Assembly: GCA_012517875.1 (NCBI GenBank)
Contig: JAAYUB010000085.1
Location: 1 to 64,000, forward strand
Direction of reading: 5' to 3'
Source of the DNA: Acidobacteriota bacterium
GTDB lineage: Bacteria > Acidobacteriota > JAAYUB01
Length of the DNA: 64,000 bases
The position numbers were made by a program, and so were the translations under genes. The notes below the pieces were generated by a model, which did not search any database, was not told where the DNA came from, and saw nothing but the letters and a program-made list of their open reading frames with translations. This document shows, piece by piece, positions 1-8,644 of this stretch; position 1 is the first letter of the stretch, and each line of letters starts with the position of its first letter.

Positions 1-339
1 TACCGGTTGTTCCGCGACGAGGCGCTTGACGGTCTGACCGTCGACATCCCGGACACCGGCTTCCCCGCCCAGCTCTTCTCCAAGACCGATTTCGACAAGA
101 TCCAGATCCTGATGCCGCCCGACCTGCTCGCTCCCGGCCTGACGCTGTTCCTGCTGTTCCGTTCCTTCAACCGCGAGGTGCACCTGATGAAGCCGGACGG
201 GCTGCACGAACTGAAGCGCTCCCGGCGGGAACCGCCGCCCTGCTTTGCCTCACTGGCCGCATTCCGCGACACCATCCACCAGATCAAGGAGGTTCGGCAG
301 AACCTGGAGCGCATCCAGGGCCTGCTGGATCTGCGCTGA
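1..339 (+). CDS. C-terminal part of an unrecognised protein
   Basis: The reading frame is open from the first base and ends at TGA 337-339, so the gene begins left of the window. The visible 112 residues hold a hydrophobic stretch (LLAPGLTLFLLF) and a C-terminal amphipathic helix rich in Glu, Arg, Ile and Leu. No family was recognised. In MoxR/Bat clusters this position often holds a DUF58 protein, but its usual C-terminal features are not evident, so no function is assigned. It precedes the BatD-like gene by 123 bp. Confidence 0.6.
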   Translation, partial: YRLFRDEALDGLTVDIPDTGFPAQLFSKTDFDKIQILMPPDLLAPGLTLFLLFRSFNREVHLMKPDGLHELKRSRREPPPCFASLAAFRDTIHQIKEVRQNLERIQGLLDLR

Positions 340-408
340 TCCACACCATCGTTTCGCTCGCGGGCGGCTCGACCGGGATAAAGGCCGGTCCCATTCCCAG
401 CAGAAGGA

Positions 409-417
409 TGATACAAT
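409..417 (+). promoter_or_regulatory. Extended -10 element upstream of the BatD-like gene
   Basis: The sequence TGATACAAT is an extended -10 (TGn plus TACAAT, 5 of 6 to consensus) lying 45 bp before the ATG at 463. No good -35 is present, as is usual for extended -10 promoters. The identical nonamer also precedes dinG (49773) and hpt (52410). Confidence 0.45.
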
Positions 418-462
418 CCGCTCGAATGCCCCGGCGCCGCGCCGGGACCGGGCGGGGCGGAG

Positions 463-1464
463 ATGCGCGCACTTTCCATTTTCCAACGACTCGCTCAGCG
501 GACGATCCGCCGGCTGTTCGCCGTCGCGCTCGCCGGCGGCGTGGTGCTGGCGGCCCCGGTCGCGTGGCTCCGGTCGCAGGATCCGGGCGCGCCCCGGGCC
601 GTGGATGCGCGCGTGGCGACCGCGACCGGAGCGCTGATGATCGGGACGCCGTTTGTTGTGGAGATCCGGGTCCAAGCGCCACCGGCCGGCCGGTGGGTGC
701 TCCCCGAATGTCCGCAGCGTTACGGCGACTTTACGCTGCGGGCCGTTCGCGTGGCAACGTCCGGCCGGTCGGGATATGACGTGATCCGACTGGAGCTGCA
801 GGCGTTCAGAACCGGGCGGATCCCGCTGCCGGCCGTGCCAGTCGTCTGGCGCAGCCTGGCAGGCACCGATATTCCATTGACGTATCCGCCTGGCGAGATC
901 ACCGTGACCGAACTGCTGCGGGGGGCGGGACCTTTCGCCCCCCAGCCGCCCCGGGGCGGCCTGACGGCGCCCGCCGGAGGCTTTCCTGTCTGGTGGTGGG
1001 TTCTGGGCGGTGCGGTTCTGGCCGCTGCCGCCGCGACGGGCTGGTGGCTCCGGCGACGAGGCCGACCACCGGCGCCCGATGTCGCCTCTCCGCGGGAAGT
1101 CAATCTGGCTTACTTCCGGGAGCGACTGAACCGGGTATGGGGCCAGCGCGCCGCCGCCCGTTCCCCCCAGGAGCTCTCAGGCCGGCTGGTGGATGTCTTT
1201 CGGGACTTCCTGGCCTGGCGGTTCCGCACCGACCTGCACGCCCTGACCACAACCGAGCTCTGCCTGCGGCTGGCCGGTCCGGAAGCGGCCGGGCCGGAGG
1301 GCATCGCGCCGATCCGGACCGTCCTGGCTGCCGCTGACGAGTCGCGTTTTTCCTTCACCGCCGCCGACGTCGACGCCCTCGTGGCCGCGTTTGTCGAGAT
1401 CATGGAACGACTGGGATCGCGCGATGCTAAACCTGCCGTCGACACTCAAGTTCGCTCAGCCTGA
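463..1464 (+). CDS. BatD/DUF4381-like membrane protein
   Basis: This 333-residue protein has an N-terminal hydrophobic signal or anchor (about residues 17-36). A beta-rich periplasmic domain (about 45-150) follows. A second membrane helix lies near 175-197 (WWWVLGG onwards), ending in an RRRGR stop-transfer. The C-terminal cytoplasmic helical region resembles the DUF4381/BatD tail. It overlaps the downstream VWA gene by 41 bp, so the two are probably co-translated. Neighbourhood and layout match Bat (Bacteroides aerotolerance) and MoxR-associated envelope stress clusters, in which such proteins form complexes with VWA partners. The precise partner and substrate cannot be read from the sequence. 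The family call rests on architecture and context more than on invariant residues. Confidence 0.6.
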   Translation: MRALSIFQRLAQRTIRRLFAVALAGGVVLAAPVAWLRSQDPGAPRAVDARVATATGALMIGTPFVVEIRVQAPPAGRWVLPECPQRYGDFTLRAVRVATSGRSGYDVIRLELQAFRTGRIPLPAVPVVWRSLAGTDIPLTYPPGEITVTELLRGAGPFAPQPPRGGLTAPAGGFPVWWWVLGGAVLAAAAATGWWLRRRGRPPAPDVASPREVNLAYFRERLNRVWGQRAAARSPQELSGRLVDVFRDFLAWRFRTDLHALTTTELCLRLAGPEAAGPEGIAPIRTVLAAADESRFSFTAADVDALVAAFVEIMERLGSRDAKPAVDTQVRSA

Positions 1465-2434
1465 GGGGTGGCTCTGGGCCCTCGCGGCGCTGGCCGTGCT
1501 GGTGGTGGTGCGCCTGCTGGTCTTCCGCCAGCGCCGCCCCGGCATCTATTTCCCGGGCGTGGACTGGCTGGCGGCGCACACCGGCCACGCTCGCCTGCTG
1601 CCCCGCCTGGCCAGCGGCCTGATCGTGCTGGCCGCGCTGGCGCTGTTCCTGGCCCTGGGCCGGCCCTACACGGAAACGTTCCGCGAGGAGACAGCCGCCG
1701 AAGGCGTGGACATCGTTCTCGTCCTGGACATTTCCACCTCCATGTCCGCGGAGGATTTCGAGCCGGACAATCGTCTGGCTTCGGCCAAGGCAGTCATCCG
1801 GGATTTCATCCGCCGCCGGACCCACGACCGGCTGGCCCTGATCACGTTCGCCGCAGACGCCTACGTGGTCTGTCCCCTGACCGCCGACCATTACTCTCTG
1901 GAGGCCCTGCTGGATTCGGTGGAACTGATCCCCTTCGACGCCGACGGCACCGCCATCGGCATGGCGCTGGCCTCGGCAGTCAACCGGCTGCGGGATTCCC
2001 CGGCGCGGAGCCGCCTGGCTGTCCTTCTCACCGACGGCGCCAACAACCGCGGCGAAGTGTCGCCGCTCCAGGCAGCGGAGTTCTGCAAGCGGTTCAATGT
2101 CCGCGTGTACACGGCCGGAATCGGCACGGGCGCCGAGACCCGCGTGATGGCACGTGCCCCCGACGGCTCGCCCACCTGGATCCGGACGCGGGTGGATTTC
2201 GACCCCCAGGTGCTGACCGAGATCGCTCGCACCACCGGCGGCCAGTCCTTCCTTGCCTCCGACACGTCCGGCCTGGACCAAGTCTACCGCGAGATCGACC
2301 GGATGGAGAAGACCGTGCTCGAAACACGGCGCATTCCGGATCGCCGCGAGTTGATGCCGCTCTGTCTGTGGTTCGCCCTGGGCTGCGTGCTGGCGGCCGC
2401 GGCCGTGTTCAGTCTGGCGCCCGCCTGCATCTGA
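1424..2434 (+). CDS. VWA domain membrane protein (BatA-like)
   Basis: The protein has 336 residues from ATG 1424; the upstream in-frame start at 1391 is less likely. Two N-terminal membrane helices (about 18-36 and 58-77) flank a basic loop. A von Willebrand factor A domain follows with an intact MIDAS: DISTS near residue 105, then TDGAN. A C-terminal membrane helix (about 310-330) closes it. This is the BatA arrangement, with the metal-binding VWA domain exposed to the periplasm between helices. It is co-transcribed and overlapping with the BatD-like gene. A divalent-cation-dependent protein interaction role is known for VWA domains; the pathway here is inferred from cluster type. No second VWA/TPR gene (BatB/BatC) follows, since the next gene is a metabolic mutase. 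Confidence 0.8.
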   Translation: MLNLPSTLKFAQPEGWLWALAALAVLVVVRLLVFRQRRPGIYFPGVDWLAAHTGHARLLPRLASGLIVLAALALFLALGRPYTETFREETAAEGVDIVLVLDISTSMSAEDFEPDNRLASAKAVIRDFIRRRTHDRLALITFAADAYVVCPLTADHYSLEALLDSVELIPFDADGTAIGMALASAVNRLRDSPARSRLAVLLTDGANNRGEVSPLQAAEFCKRFNVRVYTAGIGTGAETRVMARAPDGSPTWIRTRVDFDPQVLTEIARTTGGQSFLASDTSGLDQVYREIDRMEKTVLETRRIPDRRELMPLCLWFALGCVLAAAAVFSLAPACI

Positions 2435-2507
2435 ATGCGCCGGTAATGACGGCGGGGCGCAATTACCATAATAGTTAAATATTCTTCCAGGATTACACGA
2501 CCTGCAT

Positions 2508-2513
2508 TATAAT
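2508..2513 (+). promoter_or_regulatory. -10 element for methylmalonyl-CoA mutase
   Basis: A perfect TATAAT lies in an AT-rich gap 33 bp before the start at 2547. The -35 position (2485-2490, TTCCAG) is poor. The gap shows no cobalamin-riboswitch-like structure. Confidence 0.45.
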
Positions 2514-2546
2514 TTCCTTTTGCCATCTCGCACGGAGGAGTGATCC

Positions 2547-4136
2547 ATGGCCGACACACCCAAGCGGACGACTTCCGGAATCGACATTCAGGAGACGTAT
2601 CGCCCGGACGATCTGCCCGGCTTCGACTACACGACGCAACTCAACGATGCGGGCAGCTACCCTTACACTCGCGGGATCTACCCCGGGATGTACCGGCAGC
2701 GCCTTTGGACCATGCGCCAGTATGCCGGCTACGCCACCGCCGAGGAGAGCAACAAGCGGTACCGCTACCTCCTGGAGCAGGGCCAGACGGGTCTCAGCGT
2801 CGCGTTCGACCTGCCCACCCAGATCGGTCTGGACTCCGACCACGCGCTGGCCGAAGGCGAAGTGGGGAAGGTGGGCGTCGCCATCGACTCGGTGGAGGAC
2901 ATGGCCTCGCTGTTCCACCAGATTCCCCTGGACAAGGTGTCCACCTCCATGACCATCAACGCCACCGCCGGGGTGCTTCTGGCCATGTACATCGCCGTGG
3001 GCGAGCGGCAGGGCGTCAGCGCCGACAAGCTGTCGGGCACCGTGCAGAACGACATCCTCAAGGAGTACATCGCCCGCGGCACGTATATCTACCCGCCGGG
3101 GCCGTCGCTGCGTCTCATCACCGACATCTTCGAGTTTTGCTCCCGGCACGTGCCGAAATGGAACACCATTTCCATCAGCGGGTACCACATCCGCGAGGCT
3201 GGCTCCACCGCAGTCCAGGAAGTCGCCTTCACCCTGGCCGACGGAATCGCTTACGTCCAGGCGGCCATCGACAAGGGCCTGGACGTGGACGCGTTCGCGC
3301 CGCGGCTGTCTTTCTTCTTCAACGCCCACAACGACCTGTTCGAAGAGGTGGCCAAGTTCCGTGCCGCCCGCCGCCTGTGGGCGCGGATCATGCGCGACCG
3401 CTTCAAGGCCAAGGATCCGAAGTCGCTCCTGCTCCGCTTCCATACCCAGACCGCCGGCTCCACTCTCACCGCCCAACAGCCCAATGTGAACGTGGTGCGG
3501 GTGACCATCCAGGCCCTGGCCGCCGTGCTCGGCGGCACCCAGTCGTTGCACACCAACTCCATGGACGAGGCGCTGGCGCTGCCCACCGAGGCGTCCGCCC
3601 GGCTGGCCCTGCGCTCTCAGCAGGTCATCGGCTACGAGAGCGGCGCCACCAGCACCACCGATCCCCTAGGCGGTTCCTACTACGTGGAACGACTGACCAG
3701 CGAGATCGAAAACGGGGCCGCCGACTACATCCGCCGCATCGACGACATGGGCGGCGCGCTGCGGGCCATCGAAGCCGGCTTCATCCAGAAGGAGATCCAG
3801 GACGCCGCTTACGCTTACCAGAAGGCGGTGGAGGCCGGCCAGCAGGTCATCGTCGGCGTGAACCGCTTCCAGATGCAGGAGGAGGAGCGGTTCGACATCT
3901 TGCGGATCGACCCGGCCATCGAGAAGAACCAGAAACAGCGGTTGGCGGAGCTGCGCCGCGGCCGGGACAACAACGCCGTCCGCCTGGCCCGCGAGGCGAT
4001 CGCCCAGGCCGCCCGCGGTCACGACAACCTCATGCCCCTGATCTTGGACGCCGTGCACAAGCAGGCCACCATCGGCGAGATCTCCGACACCCTCCGCGAC
4101 GTGTTCGGCCTGTACCAGGAAACGGTTATGCTGTGA
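2547..4136 (+). CDS. Methylmalonyl-CoA mutase, catalytic (TIM-barrel) subunit
   Basis: The 529-residue protein interconverts (R)-methylmalonyl-CoA and succinyl-CoA with adenosylcobalamin. It covers the substrate-binding barrel: [12 protein letters not shown] near residue 42, VAFDLPTQ near 92, then the SGYHIREAG and GGTQSLHTN segments. It ends at 529 residues, and the C-terminal B12-binding domain with DxHxxG is absent. It is therefore the split form, which needs a separate small B12-binding subunit not found in this window. The start is set by a CGGAGGAG ribosome site at 2532-2539. The same family includes ethylmalonyl- and isobutyryl-CoA mutases; the motif set best fits methylmalonyl-CoA mutase, but substrate is not proven. 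Likely role: propionate or odd-chain and branched-chain catabolism. It stands alone, closed by the terminator at 4184. Confidence 0.9.
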   Translation: MADTPKRTTSGIDIQETYRPDDLPGFDYTTQLNDAGSYPYTRGIYPGMYRQRLWTMRQYAGYATAEESNKRYRYLLEQGQTGLSVAFDLPTQIGLDSDHALAEGEVGKVGVAIDSVEDMASLFHQIPLDKVSTSMTINATAGVLLAMYIAVGERQGVSADKLSGTVQNDILKEYIARGTYIYPPGPSLRLITDIFEFCSRHVPKWNTISISGYHIREAGSTAVQEVAFTLADGIAYVQAAIDKGLDVDAFAPRLSFFFNAHNDLFEEVAKFRAARRLWARIMRDRFKAKDPKSLLLRFHTQTAGSTLTAQQPNVNVVRVTIQALAAVLGGTQSLHTNSMDEALALPTEASARLALRSQQVIGYESGATSTTDPLGGSYYVERLTSEIENGAADYIRRIDDMGGALRAIEAGFIQKEIQDAAYAYQKAVEAGQQVIVGVNRFQMQEEERFDILRIDPAIEKNQKQRLAELRRGRDNNAVRLAREAIAQAARGHDNLMPLILDAVHKQATIGEISDTLRDVFGLYQETVML

Positions 4137-4183
4137 CGGATGGCGGCCCGCATCCCTGGACCGACCGCCAGCCCATGTATTGC

Positions 4184-4218
4184 GGACAGCCGGCCTTCGG
4201 GCCGGCTGTCCTGTTTTT
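4184..4218 (+). terminator. Intrinsic terminator after methylmalonyl-CoA mutase
   Basis: A perfect 12-bp stem (4184-4195 with 4200-4211) is closed by a C-UUCG-G tetraloop and followed by a T-rich run (TGTTTTT). Confidence 0.9.
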
Positions 4219-4325
4219 CCTGCTTTGATTCCGCTCCCGGATATCCGCTCCACAACCAGTTTTGCCCAAACATCCGACCGACTGAGTCGTATGACTCATC
4301 ATCATTCCAGTCATCGGGGGAGATT

Positions 4326-5546
4326 ATGCACACTGATCCGAATTCCTGTCCGAACATCAGGCGCCGCCTGACGGCGGTCGCGCTGATGCTGCTGTTCATC
4401 GGCTTGGGTGTTTTCAGCACCGGAATCCGAGCCGCCGAGCCCGGGGAGCCTCTGACCATCGGCCGACTGGTCAAGTATTGGTCGAAAGCGCTCGGCGAGG
4501 AGCGCACCCTCCTCATCACCACCCCCGCCGGCTACGACCGCTTCGCCCGGCGATACCCCGTGGTGTACGTCCTCGACGGCGAGGGCAATCACATCCTGGC
4601 CGCCGCGGTGACCAATTTCCTGGCCCGCAACAACCAGATGCCCCCGGCCATCGTGGTCAGCATCACCAACACGAACCGGACCCGTGATTTCACGCCCACC
4701 GCGGCGGCAGACCGTCCCGGTTCCGGCGGCGGCGCCAGATTCATGGAGTTTTTCAAGGCCGAGCTGGTCCCCTGGGTGGAGCAAAATTACCGGACGGAGC
4801 CGTACCGGATTCTCGTCGGTCACTCACTGTGCGGCATGTTCGCGATCTGGACGATGCTCACCGAGCCCGATCTGTTCCAGGGCCTGGTCGCCGTCAGCCC
4901 CTATGTCATGTGGGACAACGATTACGTAGTGCGCCTGGCGGCGGAGCGGCTATCCGCCATCCCGGCCACGCGCCGCAGTCTCTACATCACCCTCGGGAAC
5001 GAACCTGACTACAAACCCGCCCTGGACCGGTTCCTGAAGCTGATGAAGGGAAAGGCCCCGAAGAGCACGACCTGCCACTTTGTCCCGCTGGAAAACGAAA
5101 ACCACGATAGTGTCCTGCTGGAAAGCATCCACCGCGGACTGGTGGCCATCTACGCCGGCTGGCAGCCTTCCGGTGACCTCCTCACCCTGGGGCTCAAGGG
5201 GCTGGAGGACCACTACCGCCAGCTCAGCCAGAAATACGGGTATACCATCGAGGTACCCGAGGCCATGCTCAACCAGTTGGGGTACCTGTACCTGCAACAG
5301 CGCAAGGACAGCCATGCGGCGATCACCGTGTTCCGGCGGAACGTGGAACTGTTCCCCAACTCGGCCAACGTGTACGATTCGCTGGGTGAGGCTCTGGAGC
5401 AAACGGGGCAGTTGGAAGAAGCAGTCCGGGCCTACCGGGAGGCGGTGAGCCGGGCGGAGAAGAACCTGGATGCCAACCTGAACATCTACCGGCAGAACCT
5501 GGCCCGGGCTGAGGCGGCTAGCAAGGGAAAACCCCACACACCCTGA
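4326..5546 (+). CDS. Exported esterase-family alpha/beta hydrolase with TPR repeats
   Basis: The protein has 406 residues from ATG 4326, preceded by a GGGGGAG ribosome site; an open frame extends upstream but lacks a good start. A signal peptide (about 1-38, ending GIRAAEP) directs it to the envelope. Residues about 45-280 form an esterase-D/enterochelin-esterase-like alpha/beta-hydrolase domain: VVYVLDGEGN, then the nucleophile motif GHSLCG, and a late His in NENHDS. Residues about 310-400 contain TPR-like repeats (ANVYDSLGEALEQTGQLEEAV). The family hydrolyses acyl or siderophore esters; the substrate here is unknown. The Cys after the nucleophile elbow (usually Gly) is unusual. The gene is convergent with the FHA-GGDEF gene. 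Confidence 0.8.
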   Translation: MHTDPNSCPNIRRRLTAVALMLLFIGLGVFSTGIRAAEPGEPLTIGRLVKYWSKALGEERTLLITTPAGYDRFARRYPVVYVLDGEGNHILAAAVTNFLARNNQMPPAIVVSITNTNRTRDFTPTAAADRPGSGGGARFMEFFKAELVPWVEQNYRTEPYRILVGHSLCGMFAIWTMLTEPDLFQGLVAVSPYVMWDNDYVVRLAAERLSAIPATRRSLYITLGNEPDYKPALDRFLKLMKGKAPKSTTCHFVPLENENHDSVLLESIHRGLVAIYAGWQPSGDLLTLGLKGLEDHYRQLSQKYGYTIEVPEAMLNQLGYLYLQQRKDSHAAITVFRRNVELFPNSANVYDSLGEALEQTGQLEEAVRAYREAVSRAEKNLDANLNIYRQNLARAEAASKGKPHTP

Positions 5547-5606
5547 CGGATGCCGTGTGACCGTCTGCAGCCGGCACCTGCTGTCTGATGGCGGGTCGGA
5601 GATCTG

Positions 5607-6596
5607 TCAATACGTGGTGCTATGCGAGGTGTCTTCGTCGAGTCCGCCGGGTGTGACCAGGACGAAGGGATCAGCGGCGCCTTCCTTGTACAGCACGGTG
5701 CGATTGCGGCCGAGTTCCTTGGCCCGGTACATGCATTCGTCGCTCCGAGCGATCAGCTGCTCAGGTGTGGTCATGGTGGCGGACTTCTCGGCGATGCCGA
5801 TGCTCACCGTGATGCGGATTTCGTGACCGTCCTTGCTGGTAAAGGTGTGCGCTTCGATGAGTTTGCGCAGCTTCTCCGCCACGTAGATCGCCTGCATGCC
5901 GGAAGTCTCCGCCAGGATGATGATAAACTCCTCGCCGCCGTACCGGCAGGCGATGTCGGTGGCCCGCAGGTTGGACAGGAGCAGCCGGCCCAGTTCCGAC
6001 AGCACCTCGCTGCCGGTCAGGTGGTCGTACGTGTCGTTGACCAGTTTGAAGTGATCCAGGTCCAGGAAGAGCAGGGTCACCGGTTGCGACGGCTGCCGGC
6101 CCCGGAACAGGAACTCCAGGTGGTTCATCAGATACTTTCGATTATAGAGGCTGGTCAGGTCGTCGAACGTGATGAGGTGGTAGAGCTTCTCGTGGAACTC
6201 ACTCTCGTCGGCGTCGGCAAGCTCGAATTTCAGCACCGTGCTGCCCACCCGGATCTTGTCGCCGTTCACCAGCCGCCGCTTCTGGATCCGGTCGCCGTTG
6301 ACCGACGTGCCGTTGGCGCTCTGCAGGTCGATCACCGTGACGTAGGCCGGGGTGGTCTCCAGCAGGCAGTGCTTCCGGCTGACCGTCTTGTCGTTGACGC
6401 GGATGCTGGCGGTGGAGCCGCGGCCCAGTGACATGGCCGCGGCGGTCAATTTGAAAATCTGGCCGGTATCGTTGCCGTCGATCACGATCAGGGCGGGAAT
6501 CTTCTGACCCGCACGGAGTTTGGCCTCCAGCTCCTCGGTCCGGAGGATCTGGGTGGTCTCATCCAACGGTCCTGTGGCTTCCTTGCCCTTGTTCAT
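5607..6596 (-). CDS. FHA-GGDEF diguanylate cyclase
   Basis: The protein has 329 residues from ATG 6596, chosen for its CTGAGGG ribosome site. The N-terminal FHA domain (about 36-125) shows SLGRG, SRKH and ANGTSVNG, the phosphothreonine-binding signature. The GGDEF domain (about 140-310) has an active-site GGEEF at 220-224. An intact inhibitory I-site RxxD (R211-D214) lies exactly five residues upstream. It should therefore make cyclic di-GMP with product inhibition, under control of a phospho-Thr partner recognised by the FHA domain. No membrane segment is seen, so it is cytosolic. A Ser/Thr kinase gene at 29.3 kb is one conceivable partner (inference). It is transcribed divergently from the Tes-like radical SAM gene and shares a 207-bp control region with it. 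Confidence 0.9.
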   Translation of the reverse strand: MNKGKEATGPLDETTQILRTEELEAKLRAGQKIPALIVIDGNDTGQIFKLTAAAMSLGRGSTASIRVNDKTVSRKHCLLETTPAYVTVIDLQSANGTSVNGDRIQKRRLVNGDKIRVGSTVLKFELADADESEFHEKLYHLITFDDLTSLYNRKYLMNHLEFLFRGRQPSQPVTLLFLDLDHFKLVNDTYDHLTGSEVLSELGRLLLSNLRATDIACRYGGEEFIIILAETSGMQAIYVAEKLRKLIEAHTFTSKDGHEIRITVSIGIAEKSATMTTPEQLIARSDECMYRAKELGRNRTVLYKEGAADPFVLVTPGGLDEDTSHSTTY

Positions 6597-6621
6597 AACC
6601 CTCAGGTGAAAAAACAGCCAT

Positions 6622-6650
6622 ATTATAGTGAATCCGGCGGACCGGCACAA
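6622..6650 (-). promoter_or_regulatory. Promoter of the FHA-GGDEF gene
   Basis: On the minus strand, TTGTGC (6645-6650), a 17-bp spacer and a perfect TATAAT (6622-6627) precede the ATG at 6596. Confidence 0.6.
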
Positions 6651-6663
6651 GCTCCAAACCGAT

Positions 6664-6710
6664 GGAACAGTTTCAGAAAAAAATAGCTACTGTTCCGCCG
6701 TGAGGAACAG
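6664..6710. promoter_or_regulatory. Three GGAACAG half-sites, candidate operator
   Basis: GGAACAG occurs at 6664-6670 and 6704-6710, and its inverse CTGTTCC at 6690-6696. The second and third form an inverted repeat with a 7-bp spacer ending 7 bp before the -35 of the radical SAM promoter. The array sits between two divergent promoters. This looks like a dimeric-regulator site plus an extra half-site; the regulator is unknown. Confidence 0.5.
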
Positions 6711-6717
6711 TTTGGTT

Positions 6718-6746
6718 TTGACTGGGTGGAGCGTGGGACCTATAAT
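6718..6746 (+). promoter_or_regulatory. Promoter of the Tes-like radical SAM gene
   Basis: TTGACT (6718-6723), a 17-bp spacer and a perfect TATAAT (6741-6746) precede the ATG at 6804. This is one of the best sigma-70 matches in the window. Confidence 0.8.
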
Positions 6747-6803
6747 CACCGTCGTCGCCGGAGAACCGGCGGCGCATTCTCACTTCAGCATGGAGCGTCC
6801 GTC

Positions 6804-8426
6804 ATGAAAACCAAGACCGCCAAAGAAAAGGCCTCTGCCGCCCGCCAGACCCTGTGCGGCGCTGATATCACACCTCTGCCCCGGGACCTGCCGTACGCGA
6901 CCGTTTCGTTGTGCCCGGAGTGCAGCCGCAAGATCGACGCCCGGCTGTTCGAGGAGAACGGCAAGGTGTACATGGAAAAAACGTGTCCCGACCACGGCTA
7001 CTGCCGCGACCTGATCTTCTCCGACGTGGATATCTACCGGCAGGCCTTGTCGTGGCACTACGACATCGGTGAGGGCGTCTCCAATCCGGCGGTGGCCAAA
7101 GCCGCCTCCTGTCCCGACGATTGCGGCATGTGCGACCTTCATGTCAGCCACACCGTGCTGGCCAATGTGGACCTGACCAACCGCTGCAATCTCACCTGTC
7201 CCATCTGCTTCGCCAACGCCAATGTGCAGGACTACATTTACGAGCCCTCGTTCGAAGAGGTCAAGGGCATGTTGCAGACGCTCCGCGATGAACGGCCGGT
7301 GCACGGCCGGGTGGTCCAGTTCGCCGGCGGCGAACCGACCCTGCACCCCGATTGGTTCCGGATCCTGACGCTGGCCAACGAGATGGATTTCGCCCACGTC
7401 CAATGCGCCACCAACGGCATCAAATTCGCCGACCTGGACTTCGCCATGAAGTCGAAGGAAGCCGGCCTGCACACTCTCTATCTGCAATTCGACGGCCTCG
7501 ATCCGAAGCTCTACAAGGAGATCCGCGGCTCGGAAAAACTGCTGGACATCAAGTTCAAGGCCATTGAGAACGTCCGCAAAGCCGGGATGAAGATCGTGTA
7601 CGTGCCCACCATCGTGGGCGGCGTCAATGACGACCAGGTGGTCCCCATCCTCCAGTTCGCCCTCGACAACATCGACGTCAGCTCGGGCATCAGCTTCCAG
7701 CCCGTGGCCCTGACCGGCCGCATCGATGACAAGGAGCGGGAGAAGCTGCGCTTCACCCTGTCCGACCTGGCGCTGCGCATCAATGAGACCGGTTACACCA
7801 CCAAGGCGGACTGGTTCCCGCTGTCGTGCACATCGCCCATCTCGCAGCTCATCTCCGCCATGCGCGGCAATCCCACCTGCCACATCACCTGTCACCCCAC
7901 CTGCGGCATCGGCACTTACTTCTTCGTGGACCAGAACAAGAAGCCCACGCCCATCACCCGCTTCGTCAACGTCAAGGCGCTGCTGGACGACATGCAGAAG
8001 CAGGCCCAGGGCCTCGAGGCCTCCAAGTGGCTCCGCGGCGCCTATAAGTTCTTCACCGGCGCCGGCGCCCTGGTCAACATGAAAAAACACTTCATCGCCG
8101 ATCAGGCGCCCGAGGGGCTGTCCTTCACCCGCTTCCTGCAGACCCTCGAGGGGATGCTGGACAAGAAGGCCGGCCGCGGCGAGCTGGACGGCACCTACAC
8201 CTACAAGACGCTGCTCGTGGCCGGGATGCACTTCATGGACAGCTACAATTATGACATCGACCGCGTCAAGCGGTGCGTCATCCACTACGCCACCCCCGAC
8301 GGCCGGCTTTACCCGTTCTGCACGTACAACTCCGGCCTGGTATTCCGCGACAAGATCGAGAAGCAGTTCTCCGTGCCGAAGAGTGAATATCGGAAGAAGC
8401 ACGGCGCCAGCGCCGACTGCTGCTGA
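6804..8426 (+). CDS. Radical SAM protein of the Tes/MJ0619 type
   Basis: The protein has 540 residues from ATG 6804, which lies after the promoter at 6718-6746. The radical SAM cluster motif CNLTCPIC is at C128, C132 and C135. An N-terminal Cys set (C37, C40, C61, C67) resembles a rubredoxin-type iron site. A second set (C103, C107, C110) and later Cys pairs (CHITCHPTC and FCTYNS) could hold auxiliary iron-sulfur clusters. This layout matches the archaeal tetraether lipid synthase family (M. jannaschii MJ0619). That family couples lipid tail ends to make membrane-spanning lipids, and bacterial homologues are proposed to do similar chemistry. The reaction here is inferred, not shown. The GGEPT SAM-binding element is present. 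It is monocistronic with its own promoter and terminator. Confidence 0.8.
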   Translation: MKTKTAKEKASAARQTLCGADITPLPRDLPYATVSLCPECSRKIDARLFEENGKVYMEKTCPDHGYCRDLIFSDVDIYRQALSWHYDIGEGVSNPAVAKAASCPDDCGMCDLHVSHTVLANVDLTNRCNLTCPICFANANVQDYIYEPSFEEVKGMLQTLRDERPVHGRVVQFAGGEPTLHPDWFRILTLANEMDFAHVQCATNGIKFADLDFAMKSKEAGLHTLYLQFDGLDPKLYKEIRGSEKLLDIKFKAIENVRKAGMKIVYVPTIVGGVNDDQVVPILQFALDNIDVSSGISFQPVALTGRIDDKEREKLRFTLSDLALRINETGYTTKADWFPLSCTSPISQLISAMRGNPTCHITCHPTCGIGTYFFVDQNKKPTPITRFVNVKALLDDMQKQAQGLEASKWLRGAYKFFTGAGALVNMKKHFIADQAPEGLSFTRFLQTLEGMLDKKAGRGELDGTYTYKTLLVAGMHFMDSYNYDIDRVKRCVIHYATPDGRLYPFCTYNSGLVFRDKIEKQFSVPKSEYRKKHGASADCC

Positions 8427-8461
8427 TCCCGGCCGGCGGCCGCCGTCGGACCGAACGTTTC

Positions 8462-8506
8462 GGAACCGCCCATTCCCGCTCTGCGGAAGTGGGCGGTTCC
8501 CTTTTC
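8462..8506 (+). terminator. Intrinsic terminator after the radical SAM gene
   Basis: An 11-bp perfect stem (8462-8472 with 8490-8500) carries a partly paired inner TTCC/GGAA loop and is followed by CTTTT. Confidence 0.85.
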
Positions 8507-8603
8507 AGCGCATCCCTTGCCGCAGGAGCAGTGGTTGGCCTGACCGCTGGGACCGCCACGGGAGGACTCCCGATAAAACGCACGGCGTCGCCTCCCGAAA
8601 GCT

Positions 8604-8612
8604 TGCTATAAT
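8604..8612 (+). promoter_or_regulatory. Extended -10 promoter of tatA
   Basis: TGC followed by a perfect TATAAT (8607-8612) is an extended -10, 32 bp before the tatA ATG. The -35 region is unremarkable. Confidence 0.6.
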
Positions 8613-8644
8613 ACCCATCGTCGGCTATTGCCCGGAGTGAGATC

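Noticed and set aside
2435-2546. Cobalamin riboswitch upstream of methylmalonyl-CoA mutase
   Set aside because: The gap is only 112 bp, is AT-rich and shows no B12-box-like sequence or multi-helix fold.
8418-8450. Selenocysteine readthrough of the TGA after Cys-Cys at the end of the radical SAM protein
   Set aside because: The frame continues straight into the terminator hairpin with no conserved-looking sequence, and the protein is already of full length.
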